DNA of 64,000 nt from an uncultured Oscillospiraceae bacterium (GTDB taxonomy: Bacteria; Bacillota; Clostridia; Oscillospirales; Ruminococcaceae), in NCBI GenBank assembly GCA_904396495.1, contig CAJFOJ010000004.1, positions 28,570 through 92,569 of the forward strand, read 5' to 3'. Position numbers and translations under genes: made by a program. Below are positions 1-9,642 of the stretch, piece after piece (the first letter of the stretch is position 1; every line of letters begins with the position of its first letter). The notes under the pieces are model-generated. The model was not told the origin of the DNA. It saw only the letters and a program-made list of their open reading frames with translations, and ran no database searches.

Positions 1-1444
1 CCAGGTCATAGGCTTTGGCGCGGACAGCACCTGGATCAGAATCCAGTTTATCGAGATCTTCATCCATAGGCATAGTGAAGGGATGGTGCATAGCAACCCA
101 AGTTTTTAAATCATCATCCCATTCAAAGAAAGGAAACTGGGTAATCCACAAAAAGTCAAAACCATCAGGAATGATGTCCATCCGTTTCGCGGTCATGAGA
201 CGAAGGGCGCCCAGTACCGGCAAAACAACCTTGTTTTTGTCGGCGACAATGAGGGCCACATCCCCTTTTTCGCATTGAAGTCGAGACAGAATGGCGTTAA
301 GCTCCCCTTCGCCCATAAATTTTGCAAAGGAGCAGTTGGGCGTGTCATCCACCCATCTAATAAAGGCCAATCCTTTGGCGCCGATGCCCTTCGCTTGCTC
401 GGTCAGCTTGTCGATTTCCTTGCGGGTATAGGTGCCAGCTCCGCCTTTGACGACAATACCGCGTACGCTACCTCCCGCTTCTATGGCGGAAGTAAACACC
501 CCAAAACCACAGTTCTTTACCAAATCCGAAAGGTTGATGATTTCCATGCCAAAGCGGGTGTCAGGCTTATCTGAGCCGTAGCGCTCCATAGCGTCTTGAT
601 AGGTGAGACGGGGCAGGGGGAGCTTTACATCGACATCCAAAACCTCTTTCATCAGGTACTGAACAAATCCCTCGCCGATTTCCAGCACATCTTCCATATC
701 CACAAAGGACATTTCCATATCGATCTGGGTGAATTCTGGCTGGCGGTCAGCGCGCAGATCCTCATCCCGGAAGCAACGAGCCAACTGGACATACCGGTCG
801 AATCCAGAAATCATCAGCAGTTGCTTGTACATTTGTGGCGACTGGGGTAGGGCGTAAAATTTGCCCGGATGGACACGGGAAGGGATGACGTAATCCCTGG
901 CCCCTTCCGGCGTAGATTTGATCATCATGGGGGTGTCGATTTCGATGAAGCCATTTTGGTAAAAATATTCTCTGGCAGCGCGGGCGATTTTACCCCGGCG
1001 GATCAGGTTTTCCTGCAGATTTTTCCTCCGCAGGTCTAGATATCGGTACCGTAGCCGCAGCTCCTCGTTGGTGTCGGTATCATCGGTGATGTGAAAAGGA
1101 GGCGTTTGGGCCTTGGCGAGAATCCGCAGGTCGGTGACAAACACCTCGATTTCACCAGTAGGGATGTCGGGGTTAATACTTTCCCGGCGGCGCACCGTGC
1201 CCTTGGCCATTAAAACATATTCTGAGTGAACCTCTTTGGCCTTGGCGATTACGTCCCGATCGGACTTGTCGTCAAAGGTGAGCTGGATAATACCGGAACG
1301 GTCCCTGAGGTCGATAAATACCAGTTCCCCCTTGTCCCGCTGTTTCTGAGTAAAACCGGCAACTACTACTTCTTTGTCGATGTCGGCCGTGGTCACTTCG
1401 GTACAGTAATGGGTGCGTTTTAAGCCCTTCATCGTGTCCGCCAT
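1..1444 (-). CDS. aspS: Aspartyl-tRNA synthetase (3' end cut off by window)
   Basis: Charges tRNA-Asp (or tRNA-Asp/Asn) with aspartate in the cytoplasm. About 481 codons are visible from the ATG at 1444, preceded by AAAGGAG; the family is usually near 590 residues, so roughly the last 110 are outside the window. The start MADTMKGLKRTHYC leads into an OB-fold anticodon-binding domain, then the class II catalytic core with motif 2 (FRDEDLRADRQPEFTQIDMEM) and the bacterial GAD insertion domain near residues 300-400. It follows hisS by 36 bases, so the two are cotranscribed. Whether it is discriminating or non-discriminating cannot be told here. Confidence 0.97.
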   Translation of the reverse strand, partial: MADTMKGLKRTHYCTEVTTADIDKEVVVAGFTQKQRDKGELVFIDLRDRSGIIQLTFDDKSDRDVIAKAKEVHSEYVLMAKGTVRRRESINPDIPTGEIEVFVTDLRILAKAQTPPFHITDDTDTNEELRLRYRYLDLRRKNLQENLIRRGKIARAAREYFYQNGFIEIDTPMMIKSTPEGARDYVIPSRVHPGKFYALPQSPQMYKQLLMISGFDRYVQLARCFRDEDLRADRQPEFTQIDMEMSFVDMEDVLEIGEGFVQYLMKEVLDVDVKLPLPRLTYQDAMERYGSDKPDTRFGMEIINLSDLVKNCGFGVFTSAIEAGGSVRGIVVKGGAGTYTRKEIDKLTEQAKGIGAKGLAFIRWVDDTPNCSFAKFMGEGELNAILSRLQCEKGDVALIVADKNKVVLPVLGALRLMTAKRMDIIPDGFDFLWITQFPFFEWDDDLKTWVAMHHPFTMPMDEDLDKLDSDPGAVRAKAYDL

Positions 1445-1480
1445 ACAATAAAACTCCTTTATAATCGATTAAAATTCAGG

Positions 1481-2794
1481 TCATTTTCCGCTTTCTTCCA
1501 TGGACAGCGCTTCGGTCATTTTTTGGATCTGGTCGTCGTACAAAAATTTAATGAGCGATTCATCCAAAGCGATTTCAAGGCTTTCGCCGGTCTGCATGTT
1601 CTTGATATTGGCTTTGTTGTCAGCGAGCTCATTATCCCCTAAAACCATCGAAAACTGAGCCTCGATCTTATCGGCGTATTTCATCTGCGCCTTGACGCTG
1701 CGACCCATAGTATCGCATTCGGCGTAAAAGCCTTCATTGCGAAGATCGGTTACAAGCTGAAGCGCCCTGATGGAAGCTTCCTCTCCGATGGAGGCAATGT
1801 AAAGGTCACAGGGCTGGGGGGCAGGGATTTCCACTCCCTGAGCTTCCGCCACCATGAGGAGCCGTTCAATCCCCATAGCAAAGCCCAATGCCGGTTGATC
1901 GTTGCCACCCAAGCTTTTTAAAAGGCCGTCATACCGTCCGCCACCGCAGACAGTGCTTTGGGCGCCAATGTCGCCGGAGACGAACTCAAAAACTGTTTTG
2001 TTATAATAATCCAATCCCCGGACGATGCGGGGATTGACCACATAGGCGATGTTTAAAGCATCCAGCCGCTTTTTGAGCCCTTCAAAGTGGGCCTTGCAGT
2101 CATCGCAGAGGTAATCTAGCACTACGGGGGCATCTTTTGCGATTTCCTTGCAAACGGGGCTCTTGCAGTCGAGTATCCGCATAGGGTTTTTGTCCAGGCG
2201 GGTGAGACAGGTGTCACAAAGCTCGTCTTTACGTCCCTCAAAATACTGTTTTAACGCAGCGTGGTACTCCCTGCGGCAGGTGGGACAGCCGATGGAGTTG
2301 ATTTCCAGCGAAAGCCCCCCAATGCCCAGAATGGCAAAAAAGTCATTGACAAAGGAAATAACTTCCACATCGGCGCTGGGAGAAGCGGAGCCAAACATCT
2401 CGACACCCAGCTGGTGGAATTGACGGAAGCGGCCAGCCTGGGGCTTTTCGTTGCGAAAGCATGAGATGTTGTAGCTCACCTTGACGGGCAATGCCTCATT
2501 GATGAGACCGCTTTGCAAGACAGCGCGGTTGATACCCGCAGTGCCCTCCGGGCGCAGGGTCAAATCCCGCCCTCCCTTGTCGGTAAAGGTGTACATCTCT
2601 TTCTGCACCACATCTGTAGTGTCTCCTACCGAGCGGGTAAAGAGTCGCGTTTCCTCAAATACAGGGGTGCGCATCTCCTTAAAGCCATAGAGCCTTGCCG
2701 TGTCAAGGAACAGCCGCTCCACAAACTGCCATTTATAACTTTGAGAAGGTAACACATCCTGGGTCCCTTTGATGGATTTGATTTCTAAAGCCAT
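1481..2794 (-). CDS. hisS: Histidyl-tRNA synthetase
   Basis: Class II synthetase that charges tRNA-His, 437 residues, a normal length. Visible landmarks are motif 2 (FRNEKPQAGRFRQFHQ, about 113-128), the histidine A signature RGLDYY (259-264), the histidine B motif GGRYDG (285-290), motif 3 GFAMGIERL (about 304-312) and a C-terminal anticodon-binding domain. Between motif 2 and the histidine motifs is a Cys-rich insertion with pairs near 170/173, 193/196, 210/215 and 230/233 that could hold zinc. The ATG at 2794 has AAAGGAG upstream. It sits 90 bases after mgsA and 36 before aspS; no T-box leader is seen. Confidence 0.97.
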   Translation of the reverse strand: MALEIKSIKGTQDVLPSQSYKWQFVERLFLDTARLYGFKEMRTPVFEETRLFTRSVGDTTDVVQKEMYTFTDKGGRDLTLRPEGTAGINRAVLQSGLINEALPVKVSYNISCFRNEKPQAGRFRQFHQLGVEMFGSASPSADVEVISFVNDFFAILGIGGLSLEINSIGCPTCRREYHAALKQYFEGRKDELCDTCLTRLDKNPMRILDCKSPVCKEIAKDAPVVLDYLCDDCKAHFEGLKKRLDALNIAYVVNPRIVRGLDYYNKTVFEFVSGDIGAQSTVCGGGRYDGLLKSLGGNDQPALGFAMGIERLLMVAEAQGVEIPAPQPCDLYIASIGEEASIRALQLVTDLRNEGFYAECDTMGRSVKAQMKYADKIEAQFSMVLGDNELADNKANIKNMQTGESLEIALDESLIKFLYDDQIQKMTEALSMEESGK

Positions 2795-2884
2795 ATGGAA
2801 ACTCCTTTTACGTCTTTTGGCAAAGAAAACAAGCTCATCGAGTCCGATAAGCTTACTTTCGATCCGCTATTGTTTTTTGAACCG

Positions 2885-3289
2885 TTACAGCCCTTGGTTG
2901 ACAATCATTCTCCAATCTAGGTCGCCGCGCTCCAGTCCGTGGATGAGGACCTCAGCAGTGGCGATGTTGGTCGCCATGGGAATATTGTGAACATCGCAGA
3001 GCCGCAATAAGGTGGTCTCGTTGGGCTCGTGGGCTTTGGGAGTCAACGGGTCACGGAAAAACAGCAACAGGTCGATTTCATTGCAGGCAATGAGAGATGC
3101 GATCTGTTGGTCGCCACCCTGAGAGCCGCTTAAAAAGCGTTTGATATTAAGGCCGGTGGCCTCGGCGATGAGTTTGCCTGTGGTGCCGGTGGAACACAGA
3201 TTATGATGGCTCATGATGCCACAATACGCAATGCAAAACTGCACCATCAATTCTTTTTTTGAATCATGTGCGATTAATCCGATATTCAT
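2885..3289 (-). CDS. mgsA: Methylglyoxal synthase
   Basis: Converts dihydroxyacetone phosphate to methylglyoxal and phosphate, a bypass of lower glycolysis when phosphate is short. The protein is 134 residues, slightly shorter than the E. coli enzyme. The catalytic aspartate is D60 in GGDQQ (equivalent to E. coli Asp71) and the conserved histidine is H87 (equivalent to His98); the N-terminal IAHDSKK motif is also present. It lies directly after minD on the same strand, as in the mre-min-mgsA clusters of other Clostridia, so it is probably read from the same long transcript. Confidence 0.95.
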   Translation of the reverse strand: MNIGLIAHDSKKELMVQFCIAYCGIMSHHNLCSTGTTGKLIAEATGLNIKRFLSGSQGGDQQIASLIACNEIDLLLFFRDPLTPKAHEPNETTLLRLCDVHNIPMATNIATAEVLIHGLERGDLDWRMIVNQGL

Positions 3290-3328
3290 AATTTTGTTCC
3301 TCCTTGTCGTTTTTTATTTTAAGGTAAC

Positions 3329-4060
3329 TTAATTCACCAGTAAGGGGATGTATTCGCCTTCGATGCGCAAAGCGATGGCCTTGCAGATGCGTACGATGCG
3401 AGTATCCTCTGTTAGGGGGAGGCCTTTAGAGGTGCAAACCTGCATCTCCTGATCTTCGGGCAAAACGCCGATTAGCTGAGAGCCCACCCCGTCAATCACC
3501 TCGTCCAAATCAGAGACAATCTGTTTTTTTACCAGCTTGCTGTTCACCCGGTTGATAACCAGGCGGTGGTTGTTCATATGGGCTTTCTGTAAAGCGCCGA
3601 CTACTTTGCCACCATCCCGGACGCAGACCGAATCAGGCGTTGCCACCACCAATGCCAAATCTGACGTAGAGGCAATGCGCATACTAAATCCCAACCCCGC
3701 AGGCGTGTCCAAAATGATGATATCAAAGTGAGGGCGCAGTCCTGCAACCAAAATATTCACATCTTCTATGGAGATGGAAGACTCCATAGAAACCGGCGCC
3801 ACGATGACGTTAAGGTTTGGGTTCCACGGGGATTCCACAATCGCTTTGTTGATATTGCAGCGGCCCTCCAGCAGATCTCCCAAGTCGTAGACAATCCGAT
3901 CGGAAATGCCTAGCATCAGGTCCATCCCACGCAGGCCAACATCGAATTCAATCATTAAAACGCTTTTTCCAAGAAGAGCGTAAGCCATTCCAAGTCCGAC
4001 ACACAATGTGGATTTACCCACGCCGCCTTTGCCGGAAGTAACCGACAGGACTCGCGCCAT
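3329..4060 (-). CDS. minD: MinD-like septum-site ParA ATPase
   Basis: Deviant Walker ParA/MinD family ATPase, 243 residues. The start is the ATG at 4060, which has GAAAGGAAG upstream; an in-frame ATG 39 bases earlier lacks a good ribosome site. Walker A GKGGVGKST is at 10-18, the A' aspartate at D40 and Walker B LDTP near 117-120. Family knowledge: MinD binds membrane through a short basic amphipathic C-terminal helix and recruits MinC. Here the chain ends ALRIEGEYIPLLVN, with no obvious Lys/Phe-rich helix, and neither minC nor minE lies beside it. Its position between mrdA and mgsA is the usual place for the Min genes. Confidence 0.85.
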   Translation of the reverse strand: MARVLSVTSGKGGVGKSTLCVGLGMAYALLGKSVLMIEFDVGLRGMDLMLGISDRIVYDLGDLLEGRCNINKAIVESPWNPNLNVIVAPVSMESSISIEDVNILVAGLRPHFDIIILDTPAGLGFSMRIASTSDLALVVATPDSVCVRDGGKVVGALQKAHMNNHRLVINRVNSKLVKKQIVSDLDEVIDGVGSQLIGVLPEDQEMQVCTSKGLPLTEDTRIVRICKAIALRIEGEYIPLLVN

Positions 4061-4215
4061 GCAATTCTTCCTTTCGCTTCTAAGCATAGAGTCCGGCATT
4101 GCAGCCTATCGATTTCCAAGAAAAGGATAGCTGTTGACCGCTAACCTTCTTACATTTTACCATATATTTTGCAAGAATACTATAGCCAGAAAACCTCTTT
4201 TTAAAAATTTTCACA

Positions 4216-6324
4216 TTACTCCTCTTGAGAGCTTTCGTTAGAAGATGAATTTTCCTCCTGAGAGGACGAAGCGCCGCTCTCTCCATCTGCATTCTCCTTC
4301 GGCTGCTCTTTGATGCCATAGGCACTGTCCTTGCCGTGAGTGGAGTAATAGGCGTCTAAAATTTGACGCACCAGGTAGTTGGCGTTTTCCCCCTCCTCCA
4401 GCATAACGCTGAACGCGATTTCCGGATCGTCTACAGGGGCGAAACCAATGACGGCAGAGTTTGTCGTGTTGTTGTCCACCTGGGGAGAACCGGTTTTGAT
4501 GGCCACCTGATACTCTAAATTACTCAGGGAATATGATCCGCCCAGCTTTTCCGCCGCGCCGATCATGCCATCTACAATGGCTTGGTAGTTTTCCGGATGG
4601 ATTTCAACCTGGGAGGCGATTTCCGGCTCGGTGGTGGAGAGGACTTCTTTATCATCGTAACTGCGCACCTCTTTGATGAGATGGGCTTTGTATCGGGTGC
4701 CTCTATTGGCCAATGTCATAGCCTGAATGGCCATTTGCAGCGGCGTAACCGAAGTGTCCATCTGTCCGATGGCGGCTTGTACCACATTGCCCTGAAACCA
4801 GGTCGATCCCAAAGCCTCAGAACGTGCTGGACTGGATAAAGCCCCTTGCTTGGATGGGATTTCCAATCCAGTTTCTTCTCCCAGCCCTAAAAGGCCGGCG
4901 TATTCATTCATTTTGTCGATCCCCAATCGGCGTCCCACATCGTAAAAAAAGATATTGCAGGATTCTGTCAAGGCCTTGGAAACATTTACTACCCCATGCC
5001 AACCGAGGCAAGTAGGACGGAACTGGTTATTGGGCAGAATATCGTAGTAATAATAGGTATGCTGGCAGTTGACAGTAGAACTGGGATCAATGATACCTTC
5101 CTCCAGTGCTCCCACTGCAACTGCTGTTTTAAAGGTGGAGCCTGGACGATAAAGGCCGTCCGTCGCCCGATTGAATAAGGGATTATTGTCTGTATTTAAA
5201 AGCTCTGTATAGTCGGAAAAGTAATTATTGATATCATAGCTGGGGTAGTTTACCATGGCTAGAACCCCACCGGTTTTCACATCCAGTACCACAACAGAAC
5301 CGGCCTTGACATCGCTGCCCTTACCATCTGTGCGGGAGCGGAGCAATTCGATGTGTCCCTCCAGCGCATCCTTTACCTTCTGCTGAAAAGCAGCGTCAAC
5401 CGTGAGAACCACTTTGTCTCCGGACTGAGGGGCCTGGGTCACTTCCTCACTGATAATGTCTCCATTTTTATTTTGCTCTACTGCACGGACACCGTCCACC
5501 CCATGGAGAGTGGTTTCCATGACCTGTTCAATGCCGAAACGGCCCACTTGGTCATTCATTTTATACCCTAGATCTTTGTAGGTGTCTTCGTATTCCTCCG
5601 CGTACATGGCGCCGATAGTACCGACTATATGGGGCAAAAGGTCTCCATTTGGATAGGTGCGGATATCCTCTTCCACTACGTCCACACCGGGAAATTGATG
5701 GGACATTTCTTTCATTTTTAGAACAAATTCAATGGGGACATCCTGGGCAAATACATATTGATTATTGTTAATGGAAAAATCAGAGATGACCATGCCGTAG
5801 CGTACTCCCGCGATTTTCCGGGCAGTTTCGTCGTCGTAGCCTTCGATGCCAAAGGTATCCAACAGGTAATACATGCAGTTTTCTGCAGTGGCGTAGACAT
5901 TGAGTTCTAACTTTTTCTTTAAAGTTTCAATTTCCTTTTCCTGATCGTCCATAAACTCTGGGGCGCCGGTTCGTGTAATGGGAAGGGGGTCGTTCCATTC
6001 TACGCCGTTTTCCTCGCAGAGCTCCACCAGCTCTCTTATAATGTCGTTTTGTTCATCCTGGGGGAGAAAGGCGTATTGGAACACAATGTTAAAGCCCGCC
6101 TTATTTTCCGCCAACGCTACGCCGTTACAGTCCACAATATCACCGCGGGCGGCCTTGATGGGCAGTTTACTGCTGGTCATTTGATGGGTTTGTTGGTTGA
6201 ACTCTTCACCCTGTACAATTTGGTAGGACATCAGCAATAGGACGAAAAAGGCCGAGAAAACGGCAGCCAAAATAGAAAGTACGACCAATCGGTTCCGTTC
6301 GGTTGGTTTTTTGGCGGTTTTCAT
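4216..6324 (-). CDS. mrdA: Penicillin-binding protein 2 (elongation transpeptidase)
   Basis: Class B PBP that cross-links peptidoglycan in the elongasome with MreBCD and RodA. It has 702 residues: a short cytoplasmic N-terminus, one membrane anchor (about 13-34), a dimerisation/pedestal region, and the transpeptidase domain with catalytic STFK (396-399), SCN (455-457) and KTGS (610-613). The C-terminal 40 residues are a Ser/Glu-rich low-complexity tail. It starts with ATG behind AGGAAGGAG and follows mreD by 78 bases. The 155-base gap after it, before minD, holds only AT-rich sequence with no clear terminator. Confidence 0.95.
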   Translation of the reverse strand: MKTAKKPTERNRLVVLSILAAVFSAFFVLLLMSYQIVQGEEFNQQTHQMTSSKLPIKAARGDIVDCNGVALAENKAGFNIVFQYAFLPQDEQNDIIRELVELCEENGVEWNDPLPITRTGAPEFMDDQEKEIETLKKKLELNVYATAENCMYYLLDTFGIEGYDDETARKIAGVRYGMVISDFSINNNQYVFAQDVPIEFVLKMKEMSHQFPGVDVVEEDIRTYPNGDLLPHIVGTIGAMYAEEYEDTYKDLGYKMNDQVGRFGIEQVMETTLHGVDGVRAVEQNKNGDIISEEVTQAPQSGDKVVLTVDAAFQQKVKDALEGHIELLRSRTDGKGSDVKAGSVVVLDVKTGGVLAMVNYPSYDINNYFSDYTELLNTDNNPLFNRATDGLYRPGSTFKTAVAVGALEEGIIDPSSTVNCQHTYYYYDILPNNQFRPTCLGWHGVVNVSKALTESCNIFFYDVGRRLGIDKMNEYAGLLGLGEETGLEIPSKQGALSSPARSEALGSTWFQGNVVQAAIGQMDTSVTPLQMAIQAMTLANRGTRYKAHLIKEVRSYDDKEVLSTTEPEIASQVEIHPENYQAIVDGMIGAAEKLGGSYSLSNLEYQVAIKTGSPQVDNNTTNSAVIGFAPVDDPEIAFSVMLEEGENANYLVRQILDAYYSTHGKDSAYGIKEQPKENADGESGASSSQEENSSSNESSQEE

Positions 6325-6404
6325 GTACAGTACGCTCCTTCCTCAAAAATAAAGGAAAAAAGACTCGCCAACGGCACAATACTTCCGATGCCGCTGACGA
6401 TTAT

Positions 6405-6926
6405 CTATGTTCGGATCATGGTATTGAATTTTGTGGCGATCAGCCGGATGAGGTAGAACAAGGGCACAGCAAAAACGGTCGTGTACAAGGAGGTGAACAA
6501 TAGCTGCACAAAACTGAGCCAAACCCCGCTAAATCCCCAGATGAGATAATAAAATAAAAAGTTCCAGATGCTGCAGATAAGGCTTACAGCTCCCACGGCG
6601 AGCAGGGCATTTATCACGTTTACTCGCACCAAATACATGGATAGAAGCGCTGCCAAAAGGCAACAGATCATCAACACCATGCCGTAAAATCCAAAGACCT
6701 TCCCAGAAGCAAAATCCCAGAGGAATCCGGTAACAAGGCCAAATACAGCGCTTCCGACTTCCCCTTCGTACAATGCAATACAAACGGCAAGTGGAATGAG
6801 CAAAACGGGTTTGACGTGATGAATGGTCAAAAGAGAGGGAGCGGTTTGGATACAGTAAAGCAATAGTAGCAATACCGCATAAATTCCCCATTTAATTACC
6901 GCTTTTGAAGTTTTGCCCAGCGTCAT
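6405..6926 (-). CDS. mreD: Rod shape-determining membrane protein MreD
   Basis: Small integral membrane protein of the elongation complex, 173 residues with about five hydrophobic helices and the family's central signature around GLVTGFLWDF. The ATG at 6926 overlaps the mreC stop (TGATG), with AGGGG upstream in the end of mreC, so translation is coupled; a GTG one codon earlier is the alternative start. The identification rests on topology and its place between mreC and mrdA as much as on sequence. Confidence 0.9.
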   Translation of the reverse strand: MTLGKTSKAVIKWGIYAVLLLLLYCIQTAPSLLTIHHVKPVLLIPLAVCIALYEGEVGSAVFGLVTGFLWDFASGKVFGFYGMVLMICCLLAALLSMYLVRVNVINALLAVGAVSLICSIWNFLFYYLIWGFSGVWLSFVQLLFTSLYTTVFAVPLFYLIRLIATKFNTMIRT

Positions 6927-7801
6927 CACGTCCCCTCGCTTTCATCTTGAGAGGATTCGTGATCCTGTTTGCCCAAAAAGTCGGTTAGTACAAACACATG
7001 CTTAATTTCGTAAATATCGGACACCGGCTTAATGCTAGCCCAGGCTGTAATGCCAGATTCTTCTAGAGCAACTTCCTCCACGGTACCGATGACCAAGTCA
7101 GGGGGGTAGTATCCGCTGGTTCCAGCGGTGACAATAATGTCGCCCTGTTTTACTTCAGTGTTTTTGGGAAGCAGCTCCAATTTGGCTAGGCCCTTATCTG
7201 CCAATGTAATTTCCCCGGTCAGGTTGCCAGTTTCCTTAGTGCGGATTTCCACGGCGCCCACGTTAATTTCGGGGCTCAATATAGTGACGACCTTGGCATA
7301 AGTAGGCCCGAGAGAATCCACATACCCCACCAATCCGTCACCGGTGATGACAGGATCCCATTTGGAAATGCCGTGGACGGTTCCCTTGTCAATGGTAAAG
7401 GAACCAAATCGATCGGAGGGGTCTCGGCCGATAATGCCGGCGTCAATCATCTGTATATCTGGATTTTGCTCTTTTAAATCCACAATTTCCCGGAGCCGCT
7501 CGTTTTCCGTTTTGGTGTTTTCATAATCTACCATCTGTTTTCGCAGTTCTGAGATTTCCTCTTTGAGCTGTTCATTTTCCTCTTGATTTGCTTTGGCATT
7601 GATAAAGATGGAAAAGAAATCGGTGATTGAATCGGAAAGGGCTGCTGACGCCTTTTGAGCGGGCACGACGATAAAAGAAACAATTTTCTCCGGAATCGTC
7701 GCCAAGCCGCCAGTGGAGGCGGAATAGAGCATGACGCCCACAATAACCGCCAAGACGGCCGCGATAATTTTAAAGCGGACGCTGCTGAAAAAATCGCGCA
7801 A
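6926..7801 (-). CDS. mreC: Rod shape-determining protein MreC
   Basis: Bitopic elongasome scaffold, 291 residues. It has an N-terminal membrane helix (about 10-30), a coiled coil rich in Glu/Lys/Leu (about 68-105, NQEENEQLKEEISELRKQM) and a double beta-barrel periplasm-side domain with the typical GRDPSDRFGSFTIDKG and TVLSPEINVGAV stretches. The start codon is TTG at 7801 with AAGGGGTGG four bases upstream. It is 129 bases downstream of mreB in the same transcript and overlaps mreD. Confidence 0.95.
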   Translation of the reverse strand: MRDFFSSVRFKIIAAVLAVIVGVMLYSASTGGLATIPEKIVSFIVVPAQKASAALSDSITDFFSIFINAKANQEENEQLKEEISELRKQMVDYENTKTENERLREIVDLKEQNPDIQMIDAGIIGRDPSDRFGSFTIDKGTVHGISKWDPVITGDGLVGYVDSLGPTYAKVVTILSPEINVGAVEIRTKETGNLTGEITLADKGLAKLELLPKNTEVKQGDIIVTAGTSGYYPPDLVIGTVEEVALEESGITAWASIKPVSDIYEIKHVFVLTDFLGKQDHESSQDESEGT

Positions 7802-7930
7802 GGCGCCACCCCTTTCTGATAAAGATCGAATTGCCGAAAAGGAAAGAGCATACGGGACAACAGGCCGCCATGCATTAATGGAAGACCATGCATAAGCTGT
7901 TTGCCGTAAAAACGCTCTTCCCTTTTGAAA

Positions 7931-8950
7931 TTAATAGTGGGTTTCCTCTTCACTGAGGATGTCGGTAAGGCGATCGATGTTGTCGAGCACCATGCCGGTG
8001 CCATTCGCCACACAATCCAACGGCTCCTCCGCAATTTTAACCGGCATGCCAGTTTCCTGGTTGATGAGTTTATCGAGATTTTTAAGCAGTGCTCCGCCGC
8101 CGGTTAACGTAATGCCCTGGTCGATAATGTCCGCTGCCAATTCTGGAGGAGTGCGCTCCAAGGTGATGCGGATAGCCTCCAATACCATACTAAGCGGGTC
8201 CTCCAAAGCGCTGCGAATCTGGTCAGAGGTGACGACGATGTTTTCTGGCAGGCCATTTAAAAGGTTCCTGCCCTTGATTTCCATTGACAGCTCTCCATCC
8301 TCTAACGGACAGGCAGAACCGATGTTGATTTTAATATCTTCGGCAGTGCGCTCGCCAATGAGGAGGTTGTACTTTTTCTTGATGAAGTTGATGATAGCAG
8401 CGTCGAATTCATCTCCGCCCACTCTTACTGATTTGGCCGCAACGATGCCACCCAGAGAGATGACGGCAACTTCACTGGTGCCGCCGCCGATATCGACAAC
8501 CATGGAACCGGTGGGCTCGGCGACCGGCAAACCTGCGCCGATAGCGGCTGCCATGGGTTCTTCTATGATGGCAACCCGTTTGGCACCCGCCTGTTCGGTG
8601 GCATCACGGACGGCCCGGCGTTCAACTGCGGTGACGCCGGAGGGGATACAGATGACAACCCGTGCCCGCGTAAAGAAAGATTTTCCAATCGCTTTGCGAA
8701 TAAATTCCTGTAACATGCTGGTTGTAATATCAAAGTCGGCGATGACGCCGTCTTTTAATGGCCGCACTGTGACAATGGAACCGGGGGTTCTGCCGATGAC
8801 ATCCTTAGCCTCCTGGCCCACGCATTTGACCTTGTCGTTTTTAATATCCACGGCGACGACGCTGGGTTCCCTGATGATAATGCCCTTTCCTTTCATATAG
8901 ACCAGGGTATTGGCTGTCCCCAAATCAATGCCGATATCTTTTGAAAACAT
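7931..8950 (-). CDS. mreB: Actin-like rod shape-determining protein MreB
   Basis: Bacterial actin homologue that forms membrane-associated filaments and steers PBP2/RodA-driven wall synthesis. It has 339 residues, the usual length. The ATP-binding actin motifs are present: phosphate 1 [11 protein letters not shown] near the N-terminus, phosphate 2 [13 protein letters not shown] near the middle, and the adenosine motif [12 protein letters not shown] near 285-296. It is the first gene after a strong promoter in the maf-mreB gap and leads the mreBCD-mrdA-minD series. It could equally be called an Mbl/MreBH-type paralogue, since only one copy is in view. Confidence 0.97.
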   Translation of the reverse strand: MFSKDIGIDLGTANTLVYMKGKGIIIREPSVVAVDIKNDKVKCVGQEAKDVIGRTPGSIVTVRPLKDGVIADFDITTSMLQEFIRKAIGKSFFTRARVVICIPSGVTAVERRAVRDATEQAGAKRVAIIEEPMAAAIGAGLPVAEPTGSMVVDIGGGTSEVAVISLGGIVAAKSVRVGGDEFDAAIINFIKKKYNLLIGERTAEDIKINIGSACPLEDGELSMEIKGRNLLNGLPENIVVTSDQIRSALEDPLSMVLEAIRITLERTPPELAADIIDQGITLTGGGALLKNLDKLINQETGMPVKIAEEPLDCVANGTGMVLDNIDRLTDILSEEETHY

Positions 8951-9015
8951 AAGTGCTACTCCTCTCGATACGGCCGTTTCTCTATTTACGCGGCCTTCCT
9001 TTTACCAATATTTTT

Positions 9016-9044
9016 ATTATAACCTTTTAAAGGGTATTACACAA
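9016..9044 (-). promoter_or_regulatory. Sigma-A promoter for the mreB operon
   Basis: On the minus strand, -35 TTGTGT (9039-9044) is followed by exactly 17 bases and a consensus -10 TATAAT (9016-9021). Transcription would start near 9009, about 60 bases before the mreB ATG. This gives the shape genes their own start point inside the longer leftward block. Confidence 0.7.
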
Positions 9045-9051
9045 TCTTTTT

Positions 9052-9642
9052 TTAAAAAATGCCCCCGTTTCCGATAAAATCCCGCAGTTCCCGCTTAAAA
9101 CGAGCGACAGGGAACCCGACGACATTAAAGTAATCCCCATGGATTTCTTTGACCAGAGTGCTGCCATACCCCTGAATTCCATAAGCACCCGCTTTATCAA
9201 AGGGCTCGCCAGTGTCTAGATATTCGTTGATGTCTTGCGGGGACAAAGGAAAAAATACAACCTCTGTCGAGGAGACAAAGGAACGGCTGATTTGCCCATA
9301 GATAGTCACCCCGGTTAGGACACGATGGGCTTTCCCAGACAAAGCGGATAGCATATGAAATGCCTCCTCCTGATTCTTGGGTATGCCGAATATGCAATTA
9401 TCTGGAGACACCACCACGGTGTCCCCACCGATGACAATAGTACCCTGGTTGCCGTTTAGAAAAACCTCTTGGGCCTTTTCAAAAGAAAGCTTTTCGACTA
9501 GTTGTTCCGGAGAAAGGCACTGCTTCATGAGTGGTTCTTCGTCAAACTGAGAGGGAACCACCGAAAACTCGGGGATAATGAGACGCAGCAATTCCCTTCT
9601 GCGCGGTGAACGAGAGGCCAATATAAAACGCTTCGTTTCCAT
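9052..9642 (-). CDS. maf: Maf-type nucleoside triphosphate pyrophosphatase
   Basis: Hydrolyses non-canonical or modified pyrimidine NTPs (dTTP/UTP pyrophosphatase activity is known for this group) and is linked to septum inhibition in Bacillus. It has 196 residues from the ATG at 9642, which overlaps the preceding stop as TGATG. Conserved motifs are the N-terminal SRSPRRRELL, a GGDTVV segment with the catalytic aspartate, and EPFDKAGAYGIQG near the C-terminus. Its location just upstream of mreB is the classic Firmicute arrangement. Confidence 0.94.
   Translation of the reverse strand: METKRFILASRSPRRRELLRLIIPEFSVVPSQFDEEPLMKQCLSPEQLVEKLSFEKAQEVFLNGNQGTIVIGGDTVVVSPDNCIFGIPKNQEEAFHMLSALSGKAHRVLTGVTIYGQISRSFVSSTEVVFFPLSPQDINEYLDTGEPFDKAGAYGIQGYGSTLVKEIHGDYFNVVGFPVARFKRELRDFIGNGGIF

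Noticed and set aside
4080..4325. 81-codon minus-strand frame between minD and the end of mrdA
   Set aside because: It overlaps the mrdA coding end in another frame and has a basic, low-complexity composition unlike any protein family.
7959..8900. 313-codon plus-strand open frame across mreB
   Set aside because: It is the antisense of mreB; Ser/Pro-rich antisense composition and no ribosome site.
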